The notes under the pieces are model-generated. The model was not told the DNA's origin and ran no database searches. It worked only from the letters and a program-made list of their open reading frames with translations. Below, piece after piece: positions 1 through 9,072 of a DNA stretch of 11,074 nt (position 1 is its first letter; each line of letters starts with the position of its first letter). The translations under genes were made by a program, and so were the position numbers. The DNA lies in NCBI GenBank assembly GCA_035647855.1, contig DASRMP010000084.1:1-11074 (forward strand), given 5' to 3'. This stretch comes from JAAZBW01 sp035647855 (GTDB taxonomy: Bacteria; Actinomycetota; Actinomycetes; Actinomycetales; Actinomycetaceae).

Positions 1-664
1 CTTCGGCGGCGGCCGTGGTGGCGAGTCCCCATGCGTCGTCGGCGTCGTCGATGTACTCACTGGTAACGCTCAGGTGGCCGTATTCGCTCGAGTGGCCTCG
101 GGTCCACGAACCCCAGCCGGCATCGACGAACCTGGGAACACGCCTGACACCTGCCCTGGTGAGCGCCTGCTGGAGTTCGGCGTCAGGGTTGGAGCCTTCT
201 GCGAGTACACGGAAGATCTTGATGATGATGTCGAACGGGCCCTCGGTCACCTCGCAGATGACGGACGTGTTCGACTGTTCACCCGTGACGACCCGTGTCT
301 CGGTGATATCGATCCCGCCTTCGTCGGCACCGGCGAGCCAGATCATGTACTCGCTGTCCCAGGGAGCGTCGATCAGCCAGCCGCCCTCCCTTTCACGCCC
401 GAGAACCGCGCTTTCGGGAACGTCGGGGCGTTCACGTCGGCGCACGAGTGGGACCTGGTAGACGATTCGGTCGCGTGCGGGGCGGTCGGTGACGAAGACC
501 TCGAGGATCTCCGTCCCTGCGTCGGCAAGGCGCCGCGCACGCGAGCCGTGGGCGGGTGCGACCACCACGGACTCGATGCGCGGCGCGAGATTCTTGGTGG
601 CGTACCAGCGGCGCGCCGGAAGCCAGGCCTCCAGCAGCGCCGCGAGATACGCCGGATCGGTCAC
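1..664 (-). CDS. mak: Maltokinase, N-terminal part (runs off the left edge)
   Basis: Maltokinase (also called Pep2) uses ATP to phosphorylate maltose to maltose 1-phosphate, the donor substrate of GlgE. About 221 N-terminal residues are visible; family members are about 450 residues, so the C-terminal half with the catalytic loop lies outside the window. Visible family marks are the N-terminal WLPARRWYATK stretch (residues 14-24, the usual W-x-x-x-RW(F/Y)xxK signature), GEQSNTSV near residues 128-135 in the nucleotide-binding lobe, and IIKIFR (147-152) with the putative ATP-contacting Lys149, followed by the conserved NPD at 159-161. The GTG start at 664 is the first start codon after an upstream in-frame stop, and it begins 13 bases after the glgE stop. 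It is therefore almost surely cotranscribed with glgE. In some actinobacteria this gene is fused to treS, but no TreS domain precedes it here. Identity rests on recognised motifs and on the glgE neighbour. Confidence 0.9.
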   Translation of the reverse strand, partial: MTDPAYLAALLEAWLPARRWYATKNLAPRIESVVVAPAHGSRARRLADAGTEILEVFVTDRPARDRIVYQVPLVRRRERPDVPESAVLGREREGGWLIDAPWDSEYMIWLAGADEGGIDITETRVVTGEQSNTSVICEVTEGPFDIIIKIFRVLAEGSNPDAELQQALTRAGVRRVPRFVDAGWGSWTRGHSSEYGHLSVTSEYIDDADDAWGLATTAAAE

Positions 665-675
665 CCGTTCACGAA

Positions 676-680
676 CCTCA
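676..680 (-). promoter_or_regulatory. Ribosome binding site of mak, overlapping the glgE stop
   Basis: On the minus strand the bases TGAGG cover the glgE stop codon and end 11 bases before the mak GTG. A partial Shine-Dalgarno sharing bases with the upstream stop suggests reinitiation or translational coupling of mak to glgE. The spacing is at the long end of the useful range, so this is only moderately supported. Confidence 0.45.
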
Positions 681-2750
681 GCGAGCCGGACGGATCGAGA
701 TCACGTGCGCGGAGCGGCCGTGCGGGTCGAGCCGCACGAACGCTTCGTTCGTCCACCAGTACGTCTCGTCCGTGAGTTCGTCGTGCACTTGCAGCGTGGT
801 TCCGGGCTCGATGCCGAGTGCTTCGTAATCGAGGTAGATCATCGCCTCGTGCGTGAGGAACGGATCGATGTTGACGATCACGAGAACGACGTCGTCCTCA
901 CCGGACGGCGTGAACTTCCCATCCATGCGCTTCGAGTACGCGAGGATCTGGTCCGACGTCGTCGTGTGGAACGCGATGTCGTGCATCTGCCGCAGTGCGG
1001 GGTGCGTGTGACGGGAGTGGTTCAGTTTCCCGAGCAGAGTGGCGAGGCCGGCATCATCGGCGCGTGACCAGTCGCGCGGCTTGAACTCGTACTTCTCGTT
1101 GTCGATCTGTTCCTCGACACCGGGACGTGCCACGTTCTCGACGAACTCGTAGCCGGAGTAGATGCCGTAGGACGGTGCACCCGTAGCTGCGAGGACCGCA
1201 CGGATGGCGAACGCGGCCGTGCCTCCCTGCTGCATGTACGGGGTCAGGATGTCGTGCGTGGTGGGCCAGAACGACGGCCGGATCAGGTGCGACGTCTCCT
1301 TGTGTACCTCAGTGAAGTACTCGGTGAGTTCCTGCTTCGTGTTGCGCCACGCGAAGTATGTGTAGGACTGGTGGTAGCCCACCGCTCCCAGCGTCCGCAT
1401 CATCGCAGGCTTGGTGAACGCCTCGGAAAGGAATATGACCTCGGGGTGCTTCTCGTGGAAGTGGTCGAGGATCCGCTGCCAGAACGTGAGTGGTTTGGTG
1501 TGCGGGTTGTCGATCCGGAAGAGCGTCACGCCGTGGTCGATCCAGACCTGGAGCATGTCGCGGATGCCGGCATAGATGCCCTCGGGATCGTTGTCGAAGT
1601 TGAGGGGGTAGATGTCCTCGTACTTCTTCGGCGGATTCTCCGCGAAGGCGATGGTGCCGTCCGCACGGGTGGTGAACCACTCGGGGTGATCCTTCAGCCA
1701 CGGGTGATCGGGGGAGCACTGCAGCGCGATGTCGAGGGCGACCTCCATGCCGAGCTCCCTGGCCCGCGCGACGAACGCATCGAAGTCCTCGAACGTGCCC
1801 AACTCGGGGTGGATGGCGTCGTGGCCACCCTCAGGGGAACCGATGGCGTAGGGCGAGCCGGGGTCACCCGGGCGAGCGCGCAGGGTGTTGTTGCGGCCCT
1901 TGCGGTTGGTCGTGCCGATCGGGTGAATCGGGGTGAGGTAGACGACGTCGAAACCCATCGCGGCTATGCCGTCGAGGCGTGGCATGGCCGTGCGGAACGT
2001 GCCCGAGACCCAGCCACCCCTCTTGGAATCGAAGTAGGCGCCCTCGGATCGCGGGAACATCTCGTACCACGCGCCCGTCTGTGCGAGTTGGCGGTCCACG
2101 CGCAGGGGGTAGGTGCGTGAAGGCGAGAGCATGTCGCGGAGCGGTGTGCGTGCGAGAACGTCCCTCACCTCCCCGCCGATGCCGGCGTCCAGGCGCTCCT
2201 GCACTTCAAGGGACTCGTCCCCCAGGGCCGCGGCGGCGTCCTCGAGAACCTTGCGGTCCTCGGGGCCGAGAGCATCGCGGTCCGCGGCGCGGCGCATCAG
2301 CAACCGGCCCTCGGCCAGCATCAGCTCGACATCGACGCCGGCGTCGATCTTCACAGTTGAGTCGTGTACCCACGTCGCGTACGGGTCGGACCAGCCCTCG
2401 ACCCGGAAGTGCCAGAGACCCGGCGCGTCGGGGCAGAGCCAGCCCTCATAACGGTTCAGGCCTATCAGGACTTCCTTCATCGGAGCGGTTGAATGCTCGG
2501 TGCCGTCCGGGGCGATCAGCACTGCGGTTGCGGAGAACAGATCGTGTCCCTCACGGAACACGGTGGCGCGCACGGGGAACGGCTCGCCCACGGTGCCCTT
2601 CGCGGGCCAGTCCCCGTCTTCGACGACGGGGAACACTTCGGTCACTGGGATGCGGCCGATGGGGCGAACAACTGAAGGTGGGCCGGCTTCAGTCGCAGGA
2701 GCCGGGGTCGAGAGCGGGCTGGAGGCATCGGTTGAAGAAGGCTTAGTCAC
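678..2750 (-). CDS. glgE: Alpha-1,4-glucan:maltose-1-phosphate maltosyltransferase (GlgE)
   Basis: GlgE (GH13_3) transfers maltosyl units from alpha-maltose 1-phosphate to the non-reducing end of alpha-1,4-glucan in the cytoplasm. The protein is 690 residues with the GTG at 2750, near the usual family length. After a proline/serine-rich tail (1-30) comes the N-domain starting GRIPVTEV (32-39) and GEPFPVRATVFREGHD (55-70), typical of GlgE. The catalytic barrel shows LTPIHPIG (272-279), DIALQCSPDHPW (340-351), FRIDNPHTKP (411-420) with nucleophile Asp414, FLSEAF (440-445) with acid/base Glu443, and THDILT (498-503) with Asp500. The 29- and 86-residue spacings match D394, E423 and D480 of Streptomyces coelicolor GlgE as I recall them. 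The frame stays open upstream to 3011, but that extension (87 residues) would run through the control region into glgP and looks unlike GlgE. The start could also be one of a few codons nearby. It is followed by mak in the same unit and divergent from glgP. Confidence 0.96.
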   Translation of the reverse strand: MTKPSSTDASSPLSTPAPATEAGPPSVVRPIGRIPVTEVFPVVEDGDWPAKGTVGEPFPVRATVFREGHDLFSATAVLIAPDGTEHSTAPMKEVLIGLNRYEGWLCPDAPGLWHFRVEGWSDPYATWVHDSTVKIDAGVDVELMLAEGRLLMRRAADRDALGPEDRKVLEDAAAALGDESLEVQERLDAGIGGEVRDVLARTPLRDMLSPSRTYPLRVDRQLAQTGAWYEMFPRSEGAYFDSKRGGWVSGTFRTAMPRLDGIAAMGFDVVYLTPIHPIGTTNRKGRNNTLRARPGDPGSPYAIGSPEGGHDAIHPELGTFEDFDAFVARARELGMEVALDIALQCSPDHPWLKDHPEWFTTRADGTIAFAENPPKKYEDIYPLNFDNDPEGIYAGIRDMLQVWIDHGVTLFRIDNPHTKPLTFWQRILDHFHEKHPEVIFLSEAFTKPAMMRTLGAVGYHQSYTYFAWRNTKQELTEYFTEVHKETSHLIRPSFWPTTHDILTPYMQQGGTAAFAIRAVLAATGAPSYGIYSGYEFVENVARPGVEEQIDNEKYEFKPRDWSRADDAGLATLLGKLNHSRHTHPALRQMHDIAFHTTTSDQILAYSKRMDGKFTPSGEDDVVLVIVNIDPFLTHEAMIYLDYEALGIEPGTTLQVHDELTDETYWWTNEAFVRLDPHGRSAHVISIRPAR

Positions 2751-2756
2751 GTCTCC

Positions 2757-2762
2757 AAGGTA
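2757..2762 (-). promoter_or_regulatory. Candidate -10 element of glgE
   Basis: The minus strand reads TACCTT, fitting the actinobacterial TANNNT pattern, and it ends 6 bases before the glgE GTG at 2750. Transcription would then start at or next to the start codon, giving a leaderless message. The intervening GGAGAC could instead act as a Shine-Dalgarno, but GGAG would sit only 2 bases from GTG, which is too close to be typical. No convincing -35 lies 16-19 bases upstream. Confidence 0.35.
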
Positions 2763-2824
2763 CCGGCGGGTTTCACGGGCCGCAGGAAGTCGGTGCGCAA
2801 AATGTCGCTTCATGTGGCTGTACG

Positions 2825-2847
2825 GGATTCGGTTGCACCGGATTCGG
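2825..2847. repeat. Tandem 8-bp direct repeat in the glgE/glgP control region
   Basis: GGATTCGG occurs twice, at 2825-2832 and 2840-2847, with a 15-base step. The central part CGGTTGCACCG (2830-2840) is itself an inverted repeat (CGGT, TGC, ACCG). The pair lies about 34 to 56 bases upstream of the predicted glgP start, where a transcription factor could contact or block polymerase. It is an operator candidate; the regulator is not in this window. Confidence 0.4.
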
Positions 2848-2858
2848 GTCCTGAACCC
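2846..2858. promoter_or_regulatory. Imperfect 13-bp palindrome, candidate operator
   Basis: GGGTCCTGAACCC is an imperfect inverted repeat (5 of 6 arm positions pair around a central T). It abuts the second direct repeat copy and lies between the predicted -35 and -10 zones of glgP. It could be a second operator or part of one composite site. It is short enough that chance is a real possibility in G+C-rich DNA. Confidence 0.25.
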
Positions 2859-2867
2859 TCGCTGGCC

Positions 2868-2873
2868 TAGACT
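2868..2873 (+). promoter_or_regulatory. Candidate -10 element of glgP (leaderless start)
   Basis: TAGACT matches the TANNNT -10 pattern and is followed by exactly 7 bases (CACCGCC) before the glgP GTG at 2881, which puts the expected transcription start on the start codon. No purine-rich Shine-Dalgarno precedes the GTG. The -35 is weak; TTCGGG at 2844-2849 is the best nearby match. Confidence 0.55.
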
Positions 2874-2880
2874 CACCGCC

Positions 2881-5466
2881 GTGAAAGCATTCCGACGATT
2901 CACCGTTCGCCCTGTTCTGCCGGAGGCACTGTCCCCGCTCAACAAGCTATCCAGGAACCTGCGCTGGTCCTGGCACGGCCCAACGAGGGACCTGTTCCAG
3001 TCGCTGGACACTGAAGCCTGGGATGAGGTCGGCGGGGATCCCGTCGCCCTGCTGGGCAGGCTGTCCTCCGAGCGTCTTGCCGAGTTGGCGAGTGACGAGG
3101 ACCTGGTTGCCCGTGTGCGCGCGGCCGACGAGGACCTGACGCGCTACCTGACCGATCCTCGCTGGTACCAGAGCGACTTCGACGATCCCGACGGAGCCGA
3201 GGCGATCGCCTACTTCTCCGCGGAGTTCGGCATCACCGCCGTACTGCCGCAGTACTCCGGCGGCCTCGGCATCCTCGCAGGTGACCACCTCAAGTCCGCT
3301 TCGGATCTCGGTATTCCCATCGTGGGCGTCGGGCTGCTGTACGGCGCCGGCTACTTCGACCAGTCGCTCACGCCGGATGGCTGGCAGGCCGAGAGCTATC
3401 CCGTTCTCGACCCGGACGACCTCCCGCTCGAGCTTCTGCGCGAGGACGACGGAGGCCCCGCCCGCGTCTCCCTCTCGCTTCCCGGTGGACGCACGCTGGC
3501 CGCCCAGGTTTGGCTCGCGCGCATCGGCCGCGTTCCGCTCCTGCTGCTCGACTCCAACGTCCCCGAGAACGACGAGACCACCCGCACCGTGACCGACCGT
3601 CTCTATGGCGGTTCGAAGGAACACCGCCTTCATCAGGAGCTTCTCCTCGGTATGGGCGGTGTGAAGGCGCTGCGGCTCCACTCGCGTCTCTCCGGCGCAC
3701 CGGCGCCCGAGGTGTTCCACTGCAACGAGGGACACGCCGGATTCCTCGGCATCGAGCGTGCCAGGGAACTCATCGAGGCCGAGGGCCTGACCTTCGCCGA
3801 AGCCATCGAGGTGGTCAAGTCCGGAACCGTGTTCACCACGCACACGCCGGTTCCCGCCGGGATCGACCGGTTCGACCAGGGACTCGTCTACGATCACTTC
3901 TCGGGAGATGCCGGGATTCCCGGAATCTCTGCGGAGGAAGTCCTGGCGTTGGGTGCCGAGAGCTACGAAGGCGGCACCCCGGGCATCCACAACATGGCCG
4001 TCATGGGCCTGCGTACTTCGAAGCGCGCGAACGGCGTGTCCAAGCTGCACGGCGCCGTCTCCCGTGGCATGTTCCACGCGATGTGGCCGGGCTTCGACGT
4101 GACCGAAGTTCCCATTACATCCATCACCAACGGCGTTCATGGCCCGACCTGGACCGATCCGGACCTCGCCGCCCTGGCAGAGGAGCGGTTGGGCACCGAG
4201 GCGTTCCTCGACGGCACCGGCTGGCTCCGGGCATCAGGCGCGGACGCGATCAGCGATGAGGAACTGTGGGCCATGCGCCGCGTGCTCCGCAGCAAGCTGG
4301 TGGAGTCGGCGCGCGCGCGTGTTCACGATTCCTGGCGCCAGCGCGGGGCCTCGCCGGCCGAGCTCGGCTGGACGGACGAGGTCCTCGACCCGGACATCCT
4401 CACGATCGGATTCGCCCGGCGCGTTCCCACCTACAAGAGGCTCACACTCATGCTCACGGATCCGGAGCGGCTCACCAAGCTGCTGACGGACCCCGAGCGC
4501 CCGATCCAGATCGTGGTGGCGGGCAAGTCCCACCCTGCGGACGAGATGGGCGTCAGCCTGATTCAGCGCCTTGTTCAGTTCGCGGACAACCCCAAGGTGC
4601 GCGACCGGATCGTCTTCCTGCCGAACTACGACATCGGTATGGCACAGACACTGATGCCGGGTTGCGACGTGTGGCTGAACAACCCGTTGCGCCCGCTGGA
4701 GGCGTCCGGCACATCGGGTATGAAGTGTGCCCTCAACGGCGCGCTCAACCTGAGCATCATGGACGGTTGGTGGGACGAGATGTACGACGGCCAGAACGGC
4801 TGGGCGATCCCGACCGCCGACGGCGTCGACGACCCGAACCGCCGGGACGCACTCGAGGCGACCGCGCTCTACGACCTCATCGAGAACGTGGTGGCGCCGC
4901 GCTTCTACGACCGTGACGAGAACGGCGTGCCGCGCCGCTGGATGGAGAACATGCGTCACACGCTCTCCGACCTCGGTCCGAAGGTGCAGGCCACACGTAT
5001 GGTCACCGACTACGTCGAGCAGCTTTACACGCCGACCGCCGTATCCAGCCACCAGATGAACAGCGACTTCGACGGCGCGAAGCAGCTTGCCGAATGGAAG
5101 GTCCGCGTCCGGGAGAACTGGAACGACGTGCGTGTGGAGACCGTGGACTCTGCCGCGGGCACTCCTGCCATCCCGTCGCTCGGGGACACGATCTCGGTCG
5201 CGGCCACGGTGGCGCTCGGTTCGCTGAACCCCGAGGATGTCGAGGTCCAGCTCGTGTACGGACGCGTGAAGGACGATGACAGCCTCGTGAACTTCGAGGT
5301 CGTCGCCCTTGACAAGGACCGGGAGCTCGGCGGAGGCCGTTACACCTACACACTCAGCCACGAGCTGAAGATGGCAGGCCCGTTCGGCTACACCGTCCGC
5401 GTGGTGCCGTCGCACACCGCGATCGCGAGCTACACCGAGTTGGGGCTCGTGGCGAGCGCCGGCTGA
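2881..5466 (+). CDS. glgP: Alpha-glucan (glycogen/maltodextrin) phosphorylase
   Basis: This is a GT35 phosphorylase that uses phosphate to release glucose 1-phosphate from the non-reducing ends of alpha-1,4-glucan, with pyridoxal phosphate as cofactor. The protein is 861 residues, close to the 863 I recall for mycobacterial GlgP, and belongs to the form with an N-terminal DUF3417 domain (about residues 10-95, PLNKLSRNLRWSWHGPTRDLF region). Next come AYFSAEFG (110-117) and YSGGLGILAGDH (125-136), then HCNEGHAGF, then EASGTSGMK (607-615), where Lys615 is the expected pyridoxal phosphate Schiff-base lysine, and NGALNLSIMDGWWDE. The last 115 or so residues form a beta-rich tail usual in this group. 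The GTG at 2881 is chosen because the family N-terminus (FTVRPVLPEALSPLNKL) starts here; the frame is open back to 2500, but that part lies inside glgE. It is transcribed away from glgE/mak and ends at a strong hairpin. Confidence 0.96.
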   Translation: MKAFRRFTVRPVLPEALSPLNKLSRNLRWSWHGPTRDLFQSLDTEAWDEVGGDPVALLGRLSSERLAELASDEDLVARVRAADEDLTRYLTDPRWYQSDFDDPDGAEAIAYFSAEFGITAVLPQYSGGLGILAGDHLKSASDLGIPIVGVGLLYGAGYFDQSLTPDGWQAESYPVLDPDDLPLELLREDDGGPARVSLSLPGGRTLAAQVWLARIGRVPLLLLDSNVPENDETTRTVTDRLYGGSKEHRLHQELLLGMGGVKALRLHSRLSGAPAPEVFHCNEGHAGFLGIERARELIEAEGLTFAEAIEVVKSGTVFTTHTPVPAGIDRFDQGLVYDHFSGDAGIPGISAEEVLALGAESYEGGTPGIHNMAVMGLRTSKRANGVSKLHGAVSRGMFHAMWPGFDVTEVPITSITNGVHGPTWTDPDLAALAEERLGTEAFLDGTGWLRASGADAISDEELWAMRRVLRSKLVESARARVHDSWRQRGASPAELGWTDEVLDPDILTIGFARRVPTYKRLTLMLTDPERLTKLLTDPERPIQIVVAGKSHPADEMGVSLIQRLVQFADNPKVRDRIVFLPNYDIGMAQTLMPGCDVWLNNPLRPLEASGTSGMKCALNGALNLSIMDGWWDEMYDGQNGWAIPTADGVDDPNRRDALEATALYDLIENVVAPRFYDRDENGVPRRWMENMRHTLSDLGPKVQATRMVTDYVEQLYTPTAVSSHQMNSDFDGAKQLAEWKVRVRENWNDVRVETVDSAAGTPAIPSLGDTISVAATVALGSLNPEDVEVQLVYGRVKDDDSLVNFEVVALDKDRELGGGRYTYTLSHELKMAGPFGYTVRVVPSHTAIASYTELGLVASAG

Positions 5467-5517
5467 TCTTGGCCGGCCGCCCCGGCCGTTCCCGCCACTG
5501 ATCGGCGAGAGACACGA

Positions 5518-5563
5518 GAACGCGGGGACGAAGTGGTTCCTTTTCCACTTCGTCCCCGCGTTC
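5518..5563. terminator. Two-way terminator hairpin between glgP and trpS
   Basis: Left arm 5518-5536 and right arm 5545-5563 form a perfect 19-bp stem around an 8-base loop (TTCCTTTT). It lies 51 bases after the glgP stop and 62 bases before the trpS stop, between convergent genes, so it can end both transcripts. No clean T-tract follows on the plus strand, which is common for actinobacterial terminators. A smaller G+C hairpin (5474-5478 with 5484-5488) precedes it just after glgP. Confidence 0.85.
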
Positions 5564-5625
5564 GTCCATTCCGCCGCGCGCAGGAGCCCCTGGTGGGTCC
5601 GTCTCGAGTCTCGCTACGGTCGGGA

Positions 5626-6729
5626 CTACGTGTAGTCCATCTGCATCGCCGTTCGGACCTCGTCGAGAGTTCTCTCGGCGACCGCGTTCGCCCGCTCGTT
5701 GCCGTCACGGAGGATCGCGACGAGCTGGGCCGGATCTGCCATCGCCTCGGCGCGGCGGGCGCGAACGGGCGCGAACTTCTCGTTCACGGCCTCGGTGACG
5801 AGCTTCTTCAGGCCGCCGCCACCGGCGTCGCCAAGTTCGTCCGCCACGTCGACGGGGTCGCGATCGAGACATAGCGCCGCCAGCATGACGAGGTTCGAGA
5901 CCTCCGGGCGCTTCACCGGGTCGTAGGTGATGTGCCGGTCGGAGTCGGTGACTGCCCTCTTGATGAGGCGCGCCGTCGTATCGGCGTCCATGCCCAGTTC
6001 GATGGTGTTGCCCTTCGATTTCGACATCTTGGCTCCGTCCGTGCCGAGGAGGAGCGGGACAGCGGAGAGCAGGGCGTCCGGCTGCGGGAAGACGGGCTCG
6101 TTCGAGGTCGCGCGCCCGTACCTCTCGTCGAAGCGCCGCGCGATGGTCCGGGAGAGTTCGATGTGGGGCAACTGATCCTTGCCGACCGGCACGAGGTTCG
6201 CCTTGCAGAAGAGGATGTCGGCCGCCTGGTGGACCGGGAACGTCAGCATCAGCCCGCTCATCGGGCGGGTCGACGACGCCAACTCGTCCTTGACGGTGGG
6301 GTTGCGCCGTAGCTCGGCGTCGGTGGTGAGTGCCAGGAAGGGGAGAACGAGTTGGTTGAGCGCGGGGACCGAGGAGTGCGTGAAGATCGTCGTCTTCTTC
6401 GGGTCGACTCCAGTCGCGATGTAGTCGGCGACGGCGTTCATCACGTTGCCTTTGATCTCCCCGACGCTGTCACGGTCGTAGATCACCTGGTAGTCCGCCA
6501 CGAGCAGGAAAGTCTCCACGCCGGCGTCCTGCAGGCGTACACGGTTCGCCATCGAACCGAAGTAGTGCCCGATATGGAGTCGGCCCGTGGGCCGGTCGCC
6601 GGTCAGCACCCGGAACCCGCTGGGGTCCACGGCGATCTGTTTCTCGATTTCCGCGGAGCGGGCGACGGATCTCGCCAGGGATGCGTCGGAGATCGAATCG
6701 GCGATGTCGGCTTCTAGCTGCTCAGTCAC
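5626..6729 (-). CDS. trpS: Tryptophan--tRNA ligase (TrpRS), TGDRPTG sequence type
   Basis: This class I aminoacyl-tRNA synthetase joins tryptophan to tRNA-Trp using ATP. The protein is 367 residues. The ATP-site motifs are intact: HIGH at 52-55 within GDRPTGRLHIGH, and KMSKS at 234-238 followed by KGN. PVGKDQLPHIELSR (181-194) is the conserved segment that contacts ATP and tryptophan in the Rossmann fold. The TGDRPTG opening and NRVRLQD (62-68) resemble the streptococcal/lactobacillary form and some auxiliary TrpRS enzymes more than the mycobacterial form, whose opening I recall as SGVQPT. About 40 residues precede the usual family start. An internal GTG (residue 34) could give a near-standard protein, but a -10 hexamer 7 bases before the outer GTG at 6729 favours the long form. 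It is 58 bases downstream of glgX on the same strand, with its own promoter candidate. Confidence 0.95.
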   Translation of the reverse strand: MTEQLEADIADSISDASLARSVARSAEIEKQIAVDPSGFRVLTGDRPTGRLHIGHYFGSMANRVRLQDAGVETFLLVADYQVIYDRDSVGEIKGNVMNAVADYIATGVDPKKTTIFTHSSVPALNQLVLPFLALTTDAELRRNPTVKDELASSTRPMSGLMLTFPVHQAADILFCKANLVPVGKDQLPHIELSRTIARRFDERYGRATSNEPVFPQPDALLSAVPLLLGTDGAKMSKSKGNTIELGMDADTTARLIKRAVTDSDRHITYDPVKRPEVSNLVMLAALCLDRDPVDVADELGDAGGGGLKKLVTEAVNEKFAPVRARRAEAMADPAQLVAILRDGNERANAVAERTLDEVRTAMQMDYT

Positions 6730-6736
6730 GTTGGCA

Positions 6737-6742
6737 ATCCTA
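6737..6742 (-). promoter_or_regulatory. Candidate -10 element of trpS (leaderless start)
   Basis: The minus strand reads TAGGAT, a good TANNNT -10, followed by 7 bases (TGCCAAC) and the trpS GTG at 6729. There is no Shine-Dalgarno. This is the same arrangement as at glgP and implies transcription beginning at the start codon. A small stem (6744-6748 with 6753-6757) sits just upstream. The -35 is unclear. Confidence 0.55.
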
Positions 6743-6787
6743 TGGCGAGTGATCGCCTACTCCGGAAACCGGTCTCGCGGATGGACT

Positions 6788-9004
<2,217 letters not shown>

Positions 9005-9044
9005 ACGTGAGAAGCACCACCAGCGGGCGGCCGCCATGGCAACA

Positions 9045-9058
9045 AGACTGATCAGGAT
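9045..9058. promoter_or_regulatory. Candidate overlapping divergent promoters of glgX and the cysteine desulfurase
   Basis: On the minus strand CAGTCT (9045-9050) lies 7 bases before the in-frame ATG at 9037 of glgX. On the plus strand CAGGAT (9053-9058) lies 14 bases before the cysteine desulfurase ATG at 9073. Each differs from TANNNT at the first base. Neither has a clear -35. With only 68 bases between the two annotated genes, both promoters must sit in or near this stretch. Confidence 0.25.
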
Positions 9059-9072
9059 GGCACGCTGGTCCG

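Noticed and set aside
15..1067. Plus-strand open frames over the mak/glgE 3' region
   Set aside because: They lie antisense to mak and glgE, which carry clear family motifs; compositions are Arg/Ser/Pro-rich shadow-like.
2500..2880. Upstream extension of the glgP reading frame to 2500
   Set aside because: This part is antisense to the glgE coding region and unlike phosphorylase; the DUF3417 start begins at 2881.
2751..3011. Upstream extension of the glgE reading frame by 87 residues
   Set aside because: It would run through the divergent control region and into the conserved N-terminus of glgP, and its residues (basic, no family similarity) do not resemble GlgE.
2947..5415. Two long minus-strand open frames (about 390 residues each) opposite glgP
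   Set aside because: They are antisense to a well-recognised gene, show no known domain, and are expected from strong G/C third-position bias.
5600..5627. Second stem (5601-5607 with 5620-5626) as a trpS terminator
   Set aside because: One of its pairs is a G-U on the plus strand and becomes an A-C mismatch on the minus strand, which is the strand that matters for trpS; the 19-bp stem is a far better candidate.
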